Part shown: positions 33,699 through 44,894 of the stretch, piece after piece
How positions within the stretch are numbered: position 1 is the first letter of the stretch
How the letters are laid out: each line of letters begins with the position of its first letter
Origin: Mercurialis annua
Lineage: Eukaryota > Streptophyta > Magnoliopsida > Malpighiales > Euphorbiaceae
Direction of reading: 5' to 3'
DNA length: 64,000 nucleotides
Assembly: GCF_937616625.2 (NCBI RefSeq)
Contig: NC_065571.1
Coordinates: 14,944,501 to 15,008,500, forward strand
Made by a program: the position numbers and the translations under genes
The notes under the pieces: model-generated
The model's input: only the letters and a program-made list of their open reading frames with translations
Told to the model about the DNA's origin: nothing
Databases searched by the model: none

Positions 33699-35099
33699 TG
33701 TCACGACCCAAAATATTGAGCCGCAACCGGCGCTAGGGAACGGGAGTGGTAGCTCCGGAACCCGTAGCAAGCCTCAAACCACAATTAATTTTTCGCAAAT
33801 AATAAACAAATAACAACAAACAACGGAAGCAAATACTCATATATAACATATAACCAAATATATACACTAACTGTTTAAAACCTCGCGGGCTCTAGTTACC
33901 GTATCCTGTACGAACTGGCCTCGCGGTACTACATACATCAGTTAGTGTCTCAAGCTTATCACCGGCATCTGGTGCCGTGAACAACCATATTATATGTAGC
34001 CTATCAAAACAAATAAACAAGACAGCAAGTGAAATGCACAATCAAAAATGTACTGCTGTCTAGACTACGACTCTGTCAACGCGGGACCACTACTGCAGCA
34101 TTCACAGAAGTCAGAAACTAAACATACACAGCTGACTTCTGGACTTCAAAATTGGCCTCTAGCTAGGTCCACATACTAAGCACCTGAAAACATCAAAGGT
34201 GAGGGGTCAGTATTTGGGAAAATACTGAGTGAGTTTGCATTTACTAACGGTATTATTATACAAACATAGCATCGCATCTCAATAAAACAATAATATAAAA
34301 CATATAAACAGGTATTTGATCCGTGTGAAACTAATATCCTAGCATGCGACACATCTCTCGAATAATCATATATCATTCAACCCAATCGTAAATATCAATT
34401 GCGAGTCCAACTCGCTGGTGGCCCAGCCACTAGATACGGGGACTTCCAGGCTACACCGTAGCCGAGTTCACTCTCGTATCGAAATCATATCATATCATAC
34501 ATATCCAATCATTTCTCAGATGCAAACACACTAGACTGACTCAATACTGGTGATCACACAGCCTATTGACACCCAATAGGTAGCTAGTTTCTTCGGATCG
34601 CATACTAGTTCTCGTATATAGAAATTAAGTAAACATATAACATTTCAATCAATTATATATAATGCGATGCGTGTAAACAATATATATATATACAAAATAA
34701 CTTTATATGTATAATACACGAAAGTAAAGTGCAACTCACAGTGACCGCAATCCAATCAATGACGTGGTCTATGAAATGATATGCCCTCGCTAGTCCACGT
34801 CTACTGACCTCTCTGCTCGCTGACACGTCTGATAAATAATTAACGTTTACTGATTAGACGTGAATCTCGTATTCCTATACGTATAATACTTTTAAGTTTT
34901 AGGGTTTAGTTTCATTAGATTCCACTTCTAGTTCGCTCGTATACTCAATGATCCTTAGTCGTACTTACGACTTATCGAGTACTATTCCTCGTACTCGAGA
35001 ATTGTATAACTTCCTTAACTGAATTCTTACTTATCATATTAACATTCATTTCTATAATGTTTTATATATTCATTTTAAAACATTTGACTGAGTTTCATG
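33699..35099 (-). repeat. LTR 'B', first part; broken by inversion
   Basis: Matches 26772-28296 of LTR A. The remaining 1.06 kb of this LTR (equivalent to 28310-29391) is at 56475-57530 in the opposite orientation; 13 bp (28297-28309) are missing between the two parts. Confidence 0.9.
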
Positions 35100-35100
35100 A

Positions 35101-35937
35101 CCAAATAAGGCGGGTGGGAACGCCACTAGTAACCTCGCCCATATCTACACTCATATCGACATGAAAATTGTCAAGCAAGTGGTCAAGAGAAGTTGACATC
35201 CTACAAAAAGAAAAAACAACATAACAAAAAGTTAGAAAAATACCTTCTAAAGGAAGACCCGCCAAAAGTATTTCACGGCGATTTAAATACTGCCTTAAAA
35301 ATGACGTTGTGCTTGGGCTTATTGAAGCGACAATCCGATAACAACGATAAGGCGAAATCTTTCTCCCCATCGGGCAAATCAGGAACAGCAGTGAGCGAAA
35401 CTTTACTTGTAGTAAAGCTCCGCGAAAAGGAAGAAAAGCAAAGATTTTGAACCAAGAAAAATTTAGGGGTCCAACCCTTTAAAGAAGACGGAAGAATAAA
35501 AAGAGATCGGTTCGGTCGACCGCCAGCAAAAATAAACTTCTCGCCCTTTCGGCGAGAGAAAACATAAAAATAATTAAAAAGACCAAGCGTAGGCTCTTTC
35601 CCCCGAGCCCTACAAGACTCCATAAAAGAACAGAGGAGGCAAATCGCATTAGGATGAAGTTGACCTAAAGGAATGCTTAAATTATGACAAACCTTTATGA
35701 TCAAAGACTCAAGAGGAAACCTAAGACCCGCTAGCAATTGTTCGTGAAAAACCACTATCTTAGAAGACGAATCTGTACTATGATTCGCCCGATATGATTT
35801 TCCAGGTCTCAAAATAATATATAACCCTGGAAAACCAAATTCTTCAGTATAACCAATTTTCTGTTGAACAGAAAGGGAACTTCGGGTATATTCTAATTCA
35901 TCACGAGCACCCCGAACCCCTCAGTTACTTCTGACAT
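35101..35937 (-). pseudogene. Tat-element antisense ORF, N-terminal half
   Basis: ATG at 35937 (SEVTEG), with a 1-bp deletion soon after relative to the frame that continues ARDELEYTRSSLSVQQ. The core (35812-35276) resembles the 'putative gypsy type transposon' domain: PLESLIIKVCHNLSIPLGQL, GKEPTLGLFNYFYVF and KGWTPKFFLV. A TGA lies at 35273-35275, a possible 43-bp intron at 35201-35243, then RMSTSLDHLLDNFHVDM. It stops at the inversion breakpoint near 35101; the rest is at 57531-60096. Such antisense ORFs lie between pol and the 3' LTR in Tat-lineage elements (maize Grande is an example). Function unknown. Confidence 0.75.
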
Positions 35938-36264
35938 TTTAAAATTTAAATGGGGGGGAACAAGGAATGACAACAAAATTAAGATTTTAAAAGATCAAAA
36001 GAAGGAGAAGATGAAGAACAGGAAAAACAGGAACAACAAAGAAAAAGAAATCCAGAAACTAAAAACAGGAAATTAAACCAAGGGAAGGCAAATACCTCGC
36101 AATCAAATATGCCGGATCAAAGGAGAGATAAGGAGCAACTCGAAAACGAGGAATCTTGGAGGTAAAAAAGAAAAGTAACTGAATTTGCTGAGAATTTGTT
36201 GAGAAATGATAGAACAACTGCAGAGAAAAACGAAAGTAAAAGTGAAAAGAAAACGAGGGAAATG

Positions 36265-36282
36265 AACATTTATATAACCAAG
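36265..36282 (-). promoter_or_regulatory. Possible TATA box of the antisense ORF
   Basis: The minus strand has GGTTATATAAATG about 330 bp upstream of the ATG at 35937. Placement fits a promoter for antisense transcription, but this is inference only. Confidence 0.35.
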
Positions 36283-36549
36283 AAAAAGAAGAAGAAGTTG
36301 AAAGGACGAAACCTTAAGAGTCGAGACGGATGAATGACAAATGGCGCACAGATAAGACACTTGTTCTTCATCCAGAAGCTGCCATTCGCTGATAAAGAAC
36401 ACGTGGCAAGAAAGAGAATCTTACTAGAGAAGAAAAACGACTCGCCAACATATGAAGTGACTCGCCTAGAATACGAAAAGACTCAGCTCCAAAAGAGCCA
36501 AAAACTACTAAGGCATGAATACCAATTACTTCAGCTCACTTGCGGGGGG

Positions 36550-37175
36550 TGTAATAATGGATACCGAATCCTACACTAGTTATAATGGAGCCGAGTCACA
36601 GGAGATCCATTCTCAGGTGATATCGGACTCCCTATGGAATACCTGAATGTATAAGGAAGGCGGCCGAATCCCTTGAGATCCGTCGATATATCATTCAATA
36701 AGACGAAGACCGAATCCCTTAGGATCCGCCCAAAGCGCGTTAATCCAGGATTCGGATAGATCGCCATGATCTACTATAATATCTCGAAGTATCTCCCCAA
36801 TTGGACATAATCTCCAACATGGAAAGATAAGCTCTATCTTAGGAAGACGAGACTATTTAGGAAGACGTTCCTAAATAGGACTCATGTCTGAATAAGGTAG
36901 ATCACACCAAATCAGGGTGAATCCCTACAAAGTAGGCTCGATCCCTATAAAATAGGATTCACTTACCTACTATGACTCTACAAGGTATACATTCATCTAC
37001 AATAAAAGGAGCATGAAGTATGCCTAGAATCACAATTACATTCATATACTCAAAACGCTACTCAAAGCTCTAAACTGACTTTAGCATCGGAGAGTTAATC
37101 GGACAACCACCGTCCGGTTAGCTTCTATCCTGTTTTGCAGGTCTCATTCACCGGTTCAGAAGGCAGACTCCATCA
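36550..37175 (+). repeat. 3' LTR of the Tat-type Ty3 element (about 626 bp)
   Basis: A G-rich polypurine tract (TTGCGGGGGG) precedes TGTAATAATGGATACC at 36550. The end is placed at ...GACTCCATCA, 37175, giving TG...CA. The tail with CTGACTTTAGCATCGGAGAG is typical of Tat/Athila LTRs. The orientation relative to the antisense ORF (35101-35937) matches the Tat architecture. The 5' LTR would lie right of the window. Confidence 0.75.
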
Positions 37176-38317
37176 AAAATTAATAGAAAGAGCTTGATTA
37201 TAATATTTTTATTTGATTTATTTTTATAATATGAGTTTAAGTCATTGGACTTTAAATTTTTAATCTCAATAATACGAGTTTAATTTTTGTTTATAGATTG
37301 TTTGAAGTCTTATATTTTAATTTTTAATAAAATATTCTCATTTATTATTTTAGCAAAAAAATTTATTATCCTATACTTTTTATTATATAAAATATTTATT
37401 TCTTATACAATTATATTAATAATTATTAAATATATTATTATTATTTTTTACCGGTTTAATCTCGGTTCAATCCCGGTTGAACCTCTAATTCTTCGCCCTA
37501 TATTCTCACCGGTTCAGTGGTCCGGTCGGTTTTGACAACTCATGAGGCTAACTTATAGAAACTAGTATGCTACTAAATGACAAACTAACAGCCTACCTCA
37601 ACCTACAACGGGTAGTTTTATCCTACTAGTATTTCTTTACGTGCTACGCACGTGGCTCGTAGTGTGACATGCTGATATATTTATTTAATATTCTGACATT
37701 AAATTTTAATAATGATGATATACTTTATTTTTGATTAAAAAATGATATACGTTATTTACAATATTACCATTATTTTAATAAAATGTTATAAGATAATTAG
37801 CTTGGTCTACATATGACATGGTAGACTCAGTCTTTTAACATACGAAACATTTAATTTGTTAATCAATGCACTTTTCATTAAATACAAAAGAAAAAAATAC
37901 ATTAAATTCTTCTATATTCATAAAAAAGCATATTTTTTAATTTTTAAAATATATCTAAAAATTGTAATATAAATTGAAAGTAGTTGAACAAATATAAAAA
38001 TAAAATTCAGCTTTAAAAAAAATAATAGTAATTTATTTTCATTAACAATTGAAGAAGACGATGTTATATTTGCTGGATTGCTAAACAACGCCCTTTTATA
38101 CTTAACACCGCCTCTACACATTATCTTTTTACCCTTTTCATTTTTTGAATAGAAAACCAAATCATAAAAAAAATTCTAAATCTTCTCAACTCATCTCAAC
38201 CATATTCAACTCATATTCTACGGCAAAGTCGGATTCCGAACGAGATAAAGACTGACAACCGCCGATAAGTATTTTTCTTAAAAATTCGAAATTTAATTTT
38301 TTTTTTCGGTTTTTGGG
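37176..38317. other. AT-rich intergenic
   Basis: No gene. CCGGTT/AACCGG words occur at 37450-37535. A Helitron-like end is at 37626-37653. Confidence 0.4.
37626..37653 (-). mobile_element. Helitron-like 3' terminus
   Basis: In the minus sense the hairpin ACGTGC-GTA-GCACGT (37653-37639) is followed 9 bp later by CTAG then T, matching the Helitron CTRR-T end. It is nearly identical to the hairpin at 4223. Confidence 0.5.
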
Positions 38318-38402
38318 GGGGACGTCCCCGTTTCACGTCCCCTCCGGAGGAGGGGACGTGGATCGCCAACGTCTGCTCCTCCAGAGTCCGCCCCTCCGGA
38401 GG
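38318..38402. repeat. Palindromic words 3' of the FAR1/MULE gene
   Basis: GGGACGTCCC, then GTCCCCTCCGGAGG-type dyads and CCCCTCCGGAGGGG. The same words occur on the other side of the gene at 40735-40850. Confidence 0.75.
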
Positions 38403-38489
38403 GGAAGCAGGGTTTTGCTGACCTTGGGAAGACTTAGGACGACCACGTACACGGTCCTTGTACTCATGACGACTCGGATCCCGCTTGGT

Positions 38490-40591
38490 TCATTGGCTCC
38501 CCTTTGGTCGACCTCTGACATTGGTCTTCACTTCTGGTTCCCTGTAGCCTAAGTCTTCGGGGTGAAGTCGCTCACGAACAATACGAGAAATATCACGCAA
38601 CATTGAAGGATTCTTAGTCATGACCTCCTCAGCGACCTCGTGAAAATACTGATGTTCCTCCGACCGAAAACCAGCATAATCTGCTTGTGCAGATGTGTCC
38701 AACCCATCGCCGAGAATAACAAGTTTCGTCTATAACGGGTGAATAATATCCATACTGATTGGGTTACCTGAAAATAACACAAATTAGCTTTCAATAACAA
38801 TATTACTATTTTTAATATAGTATGCAATAAAAGTGTTGCGTGGTACCTGAATCAACCACTGCTCGCAGGTCACTTGCATAGGGGATCTGATGTGTTGATC
38901 TAAGCACACAACCACAGCGATCATAGACTTCAGTACTCAATTCTCGCATACGCCTTAGTTCTTTCGATATTAAATTCAGACAGTAATGAGACACTCTGCA
39001 GGAGAGCTTATCAAATGGAAAACCGCGTTGATGGACGCCCATAGTCTGTCGAGAGTCCTCAAGTGTTTTGCTGCAAATATGCAAAACATTTATATTATTA
39101 ATAATGACAACATAATTTGTACAAGTAGTAATATTACTCGAAAAAAATGCATACCGGATATCCGTCAGCTGCGACTCTATAACTTTGTCGACCTTCGTCT
39201 AGACTGTGTCCAGAGCACCGGTGCTAGAGTTGAGCCACTGCTTTAGCTGAGCATGTGCGCTCTCCACTCTACACGTGGTGGTGTTTCCAAAATGTAGGAC
39301 TAAGTTCGTCCAGCAGGATACAAACTTCTCTCTGAGTACAAACCAAGTCCCCTCAATGTACTCTATCAACCATGGAAAAGCTTTAAACCGATCTCTGAAG
39401 GCTTCCACAGTTATGCTATATTGTTGGAAAGTTGGCGCTGTGCTAATTTTCTTCCAGGTACTATTCTTGAAAATTTCAGCAAATTCTTTGTTTTTCCCAC
39501 TTATTCTTTACACCCTATCTTCTACATCCTTATTTATGTGCCACGTACATAGTAGATGAGAAGAACGTGGGAACATCTCTGACACTGGTCTGATCAGCCC
39601 CAGTTCCCGATCAGTAAGAATAGCACTCGGATGAATATGTTCCCCAATCAACCACCTGCAGTATTACCCGATAATTTAATAAGGAATCTGAATATCATAA
39701 GTTTAAAATATTAAATAACATGATTATAATCAAATACCTCAGTCTCTCCATCACCCATCTATAGCTCCCCTCAGTCTCATCCTTCATAATTGCATATGCA
39801 ATTATAAAGTTCTTGTTGGAAGGAGTCATTCCAATAATCTCAAAAAAAGGCATCTTGTACTTGTTCGTCTTGTATGTGGAGTCCATACCGATTATCCAGT
39901 AGTACGAACGTAATAGCCTCACTGAATTGGGATGAGCCATGAAAAGGTGAGTCACCACACCTGTATCCTCCTCAACAAGAGTCCAGTGCACATAATCACT
40001 CTTCTGAGCCATGTGATAAAACTGACCCACCACATCTCTACACTCAAAGCTAGACTTTCTCAAATTCTCTCTGTAGTTGTACACTTGCCTTATTGTAGGG
40101 TTGTCAGATGGTACTTTTTCTTTCAAAGATGCCATTATAGAACACGGCTTCGCTTGTGCCGCACTCATATCTCGCACAATCTCTTTTGCCTCTGCACTCA
40201 GCCCACTCATCTGACGGTATCCCTCAGGATACACAGCTAAAGCATGGTTGTGTGTACTCAAAATACCAGGCTCAGCAAGTACAAACCATGTAGTCTTACC
40301 TAATTTGACAACAATTTTGAATTTGCACTGACACGCCTTTGTCTTCGCATTTTTTCGTACGAATGAATCAGAATCTGTGAACGAACCTCTGTAACGCTCA
40401 CCCCGAGCACATCTCAAAAGCTTTCATTTCCCCTCGTTCTTATGAGACGAAATTACTAACTCAAACCCAATCCCTATAGAAATACTCTTAGCCCATCTAA
40501 TTGCTTCAACATCAGTATCAAACCCATGTCCCGCATTAAACCCATCGCTGTAATCAATTTCGTCACCGCCAAAATCTTCTAAATGAACCTG
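38490..40591 (-). pseudogene. FAR1/MULE-type transposase, broken
   Basis: Four exons with introns 39656-39737 (82 bp), 39071-39154 (84 bp) and about 38768-38848. Exon 1 has a FAR1-like DNA-binding region (ARGERYRGSFTDSDSF, CQCKFKIVVKLGKTTW, STHNHAL) followed by the MULE transposase: YYWIIGMDSTYKTNKYKMPF (first Asp), ILTDRELGLI (second Asp) and LLCTWHINKDV. The C-terminal part ends EVKTNVRGRPKGSQ, as in FAR1-related proteins. In-frame stops occur near 40425, 39510 and 38723, so it is not functional. It could be a transposon or a FAR1-related relic; palindromic words on both sides favour a transposon. TIRs were not found. Confidence 0.85.
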
Positions 40592-40734
40592 CAAAACATA
40601 AATAATTACGTTTAACGAATCCTAATAATATTCAATATATATTAAATCGAATAAATTAATAAAATCACTTAAATTATTAAAAATAATATTATTTTAATTT
40701 TTTTTAAAAAAAAAATTCCGGCTGTGACCGTCCG

Positions 40735-40850
40735 TCGCAGTCGGAAACAGCCCCCTTCAAGCGGACGTCCGGCGTCCCCTCCGGAGGAGAGGACGTGGCC
40801 CTCCGGCGTCCCTTCCTCTAGGGGGGACGTGAATTGGGGTCGTCCACCCT
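40735..40850. repeat. Palindromic words 5' of the FAR1/MULE gene
   Basis: CGGACGTCCG, then GTCCCCTCCGGAGGA with GAGGACG, GGCGTCCCTTCC and GGGGGGACG. The core is shared with 38318-38402. Confidence 0.7.
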
Positions 40851-41521
40851 AAAAAACAGGAAAAAAAACTGTTCTTTTATCTCGGAAAAGTCGGAAAAAC
40901 TTGTTTCCGAACGTCGATACTCGTTACCCGACGAATTGTACTCGTTGTCCGTCATTTTAATCGGCTTTTTACGTATTTGTTCGCTAGACACAATAATAAC
41001 AAAACCTTCCCCAGTCAAATAACTAGTAAAAAAAATTATCAATAAATGGCCAATACTTTATAAAAACAAAAATTTAAATTTAAACAAGAAAAAAATACAA
41101 AAAGCCCTTGTCTTTTCCTTTAAAGCACAAAAGACCCCTGAATAATATTTCAGCAACCCCATTCCATATCAAGTGCTTCTATATTCGGCTTGATAATTGA
41201 AAAGCTTTATTCGGTGGCGGCCTCTCAAGTCCACTCGAGTGAGTGGACCCTGTGCGACCCGGTCTTATATTTTTATATTAGAAGTCGGTTTACATCTATA
41301 AACTGGACTAGACTACTTATTTAACAAAAAAATGTTATCATGTTTATTGTGTGGAACAAAGTCATTAACACACTATTTATATATATAAAAATTATAAAAT
41401 ATTAAAAATGAAAAATAGATAAAATAATTAAATTATAAACTAAATTATATTTTTTTTAATTTATATATTTATCCAAATAATTATAATTTGGGACGAAGAG
41501 AGTAATATTTATTTATTTATT

Positions 41522-41528
<7 letters not shown>

Positions 41529-41612
<84 letters not shown>
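41529..41612. repeat. (AC)42 microsatellite
   Basis: 84 bp of uninterrupted AC dinucleotides. Confidence 0.98.
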
Positions 41613-41615
<3 letters not shown>

Positions 41616-43129
41616 TAATTATCACATTATAATTTTTACTAAATTTTATAGTAATCAAATAGAACTGATTATTAAGGTGTATCAAAATTATATTTTGGTA
41701 AATTCATTAATAGAATTAATTATACAAGTATAATATGATATTTTTACAAATGAGGTGAGTTAAACTCATTTAAGCTATCTTTCTGAATTTTAATTTATTA
41801 TAACACACTCAATTTCCTACAAATTAAATAAATTAAATTTATATTTGGAAAAATAATTTATCAATAATAATTAGTAGAATTTTTTAACATTTATTATTAA
41901 ATTTTAATTAATTATAGCAGTTTTAGTGAAAAAAAATACATGTAATTTAATAAATTAAACCTTTTATTTTGAGAAATAAAAAATTAAACTTACATTCATA
42001 TTATTTTGTTATACTTGTGATGGGAGATGGTTTGACAGCCGGTTCATCAAACCACAAAAGAAAAATGTACTCATTGGTATCAAAGGCATTGATGATTTCA
42101 GTGCGAATAATATTATTTACACAAATGTTAAATTAATTATTAAAAATTTATTATATCTAATTAATTTTTGTTTTATTATTTGTTACAAAGTTCTCCATCA
42201 TGAGTAACGGCAAATGATGAAGAAAGGAGGAGTATGTATGACTTAAAGGTAATGGTTGGGGAAGCAGCAGTAAACTGAAAGTGAAATTTGATTTGAAAAT
42301 GTTACATCCAAAATACTAATTTCAAATAACCCTTTTTTCAAAGTATCTCAATAACCTTTTCAATTATTTTCCCCCCAAATTTTCAACTTGTAAATATTTT
42401 ATAATTATTATTGATATAGTTGATGGATTTTGTTATTTGAATATTCTATGGATATTTTAAAAAATAATTAGATGAAATCTAATTAAATTTTTTAATATTT
42501 TTCACCAATTTTCTATTATATTTTTAAATTTCCTAACAAATTTCTAACATAATTAATTTCCAAATTCTTCAACCTAAATATTTATAATTCTTTCAATTTA
42601 AAAATATTAACCTAATTCTTCAATCATATCTCCTTTAAAATCAACCCACCTCTAATTTTAAGTAAGTTTTATGTGATATGAATATTTTTTAAATATATTT
42701 AGAAATAACATGATGAAATCTAATCAAAATAAACCAATTTAGATAATGTATAAATTTGTTAATTATAAGAATACCAATAATTTACAATTTTTGTGATAAA
42801 AATAATAATAATTTGAGTGTTACGTCTAATTTTGTAGATTTAAAAGAGGACATTTAATCCGGGCTGAAAAAAATTTCTGTTTCTGCCACTGTTTATAATT
42901 ATTTTGTTTTTTACATAGTAAATCTTACTTTTTTTTTCATTTATTACCGTTGGATGAATTTTTATCACATTCATTCAATCTGCGATTATTTTTAGTTGTT
43001 TTTGGTCTCTCGGTGTACTAAACACAAAATAACTTCAATTTTACTTAAATGTTAAGTTCTAATTAAAAAAATTTAAAATACATAAAATTGAAAGATAGGG
43101 TCACAATCAATAAAAGTTGAAAAGGTAAG

Positions 43130-43327
43130 CAGGGGCGGACCTATAGTGGGCAGTTGACCACCTTATTATTTCGATTCTTTGAAAAATATGAATATACACT
43201 TTAGTAGTATAGTTTTTCGGCCTTAAAATTTATAGCACTGACCACCTTAAATTTTTAAATTTTTCCTTCTTATAAATATTTAGTACAATTTTGCCCACCT
43301 TATAATAAATTTCTAGGTCCGCCACTA
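43130..43327. mobile_element. hAT MITE (198 bp), unit 1
   Basis: Ends CAGGGGCGGACCTA and, reverse complemented, TAGTGGCGGACCTA. Flanks AAGGTAAG and AAGATAAG (7 of 8 match). Homologous sites at 20852-20859 and 50889-50896 have a single AAGGTAAG-type site and no insertion. Confidence 0.88.
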
Positions 43328-43503
43328 AAGATAAGGTCTTTGGATATAATTAAGTCTAAACCTGCAAAACCCTAAAATCTTGCTATCCTACCACTACCAA
43401 CTACCACCTATTTATTGAGTATTAACAATAGCTAAAACGATATTTCTTTTTAATAAAATGACCATATTACCCTACTTTTCCCTAACAAAGCCTCTAAGTC
43501 TTC

Positions 43504-43510
43504 TATAAAT
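43504..43510 (+). promoter_or_regulatory. TATA box of the unit-1 transcription unit
   Basis: TATAAAT in a C/T-rich context, about 75 bp before the hairpin at 43583. The same element is present in unit 2 near 46523. A 5'-UTR intron may run from about 43698 to 43902 (TTTTTGCAG acceptor). Confidence 0.55.
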
Positions 43511-43582
43511 ACTCCTATACTCCTCCACGTAAGTCTCTCACAGTCTCACTATTTAATATTTCCACGATACTTTTTCGGAGAT

Positions 43583-43669
43583 TACAAGTCTGTAGGGGGG
43601 AAATGCGTTCCAGTTTTATTGATTGAATTCACCAAAAACTGGAATGTATTTTCCCTCTACGGCCTTGTA
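43583..43669 (+). ncRNA. miRNA-precursor-like hairpin (candidate)
   Basis: Arms of 35 nt (43583-43617 and 43635-43669) pair with 29 Watson-Crick pairs, 5 G:U pairs and 1 mismatch, around a 17-nt loop. It lies about 75 bp downstream of a TATA box. I recognise no known miRNA family. The G:U pattern favours RNA folding over a recent DNA foldback. Expression is unknown. Confidence 0.4.
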
Positions 43670-43914
43670 GCCCACGAAACTATTTCCAATATCCAGGAAG
43701 GTGAACCACTATGATGTGGGATGAATATTTTTTTCTTATATTTCTACTGCTTGATGACCCCTAGAGCCTACTAACCCAACTAACTCTCTATTAACTGATT
43801 TTACCCCAGCTGATCCTTTTGATACCTTATTTGTGCCATGAAGTTTTTTTTTTCTATGATTTATTTGTTGCTTTTCTTATGCTATTTTTTTTATTTTTGC
43901 AGTGGTGATTTATA

Positions 43915-44302
43915 ATGAGCTCACCTGCTAGAAGCGAGAAGAAAGGACAGCGACGAAGCTAGAGAAGGTAACGATGGAGAAGATAAGAACGCCAAAAATA
44001 TTTGTTCTTTCAAAAAAGAACCTTCTGGCAAACTTCCTCCTCCTCCTCGAGTTTCTTTGAAGGGGATCATATTCACATATTTTGCTACTATCTCTCATCC
44101 TCTTGCTCCTCTTAAGAAAGTGCGGAAGAAGGCGGATAACCCTTTTTTCCCCATTGACCAAAAGAGGGAGGTTCTTTCTTCCGGGAGTAGGGTGAACATG
44201 GAGGATGATGTGCCTTCTATGAAAAGCCCCAAGAAGGACGTTCAAGTCAGCATGGTGGACATGCTGATTGGGAAATATGGAGCTACCGTCAGTGCCAGTT
44301 AA
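43915..44302 (+). pseudogene. Unknown ORF, frameshifted copy (unit 1)
   Basis: Same sequence as 46933-47316, but a 4-bp insertion after MSSPARSEK shifts the frame and gives a stop within a few codons. The downstream frame (44057-44302) is otherwise intact. Confidence 0.6.
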
Positions 44303-44677
44303 CTGAATGTGGCGATGAGTATTGTTCGAGACTCTGCCCTGCCTGTGGAGGTCGGCTATTTTAGCAAGAAAAAAAATGAGACCTTGCTAATGATATTCAA
44401 ATGGCTCTAGTCAAAATAAGTATTTTACTTAGAATTTTTTTAACGTAATAGTGTCAAATCATTCAGTGTTTTCTTTCTCAGTGCCTCTTTGCCTTTAACA
44501 AATTATAATATTACGATTACCGACTTTTAAATTTTTGTAACCAAATTTTAGTTTTACCAGCAACAGAAGTCACTAAATGATTTTCGTTGAATTTTTGCTA
44601 ACGTGGACAATGGACATATTATTTTTAATGATATGGTAAAATTAGGAAGACACGTATTTTTTCATTGGCTACCTAAG

Positions 44678-44894
44678 TAGTGGCGGACCTAGAAATATTT
44701 TATAAGGTGGTCAAAATTATATTGAAACTTTATAAGATAAGTAAAATTGACAACAAATAAATTTTAAGGTGGAAAAACTATATAATTTAAGGTGACAAAA
44801 TTATATTTTTCAATTTCATATCAACGTTTTTCAAAGGGACTTAAAATTATAAGGTGGGCAGTTGCCCACCATACGCTCTTCCTAAACGCCCCTG
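44678..44894. mobile_element. hAT MITE (217 bp), unit 1
   Basis: Left TAGTGGCGGACCTAG, right (reverse complement) CAGGGGCGTTTAGG. Exact 8-bp duplication TACCTAAG at 44670-44677 and 44895-44902. Confidence 0.9.

Larger units (their letters stand above)
32645..35099 (+). repeat. Direct duplicate of 25718-28296 (LINE/LTR junction)
   Basis: Apart from the TA microsatellite, only a handful of substitutions separate the copies (examples: T/C in the first ORF2 segment, A/G 13 codons later, C/T near 33903). It contains the ORF1 C-terminus (to TGA at about 33103), the ORF2 start with the same TAG, ACTTG at 33694-33698, and the LTR from 33699 to 35099, which then stops in mid-LTR. Confidence 0.93.
40592..42070. 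other. Flank of the MULE gene and AT-rich sequence
   Basis: A possible non-homologous first exon (MTDNEYNSSGNEYRRSE) lies near 40955. A GGGACGAAGAGAGTA Stowaway-like end is near 41492-41506, without a partner. Nothing else was recognised. Confidence 0.35.

Noticed and set aside
35193..35450. 85-codon plus-strand frame
   Set aside because: Antisense to the recognised Tat antisense-ORF domain and spans its TGA and intron.
36334..36579. 81-codon plus-strand frame before the Tat LTR
   Set aside because: Spans the polypurine tract and LTR start; no domain.
41529..41612. AC tract as a regulatory or telomeric element
   Set aside because: Ordinary dinucleotide microsatellite.
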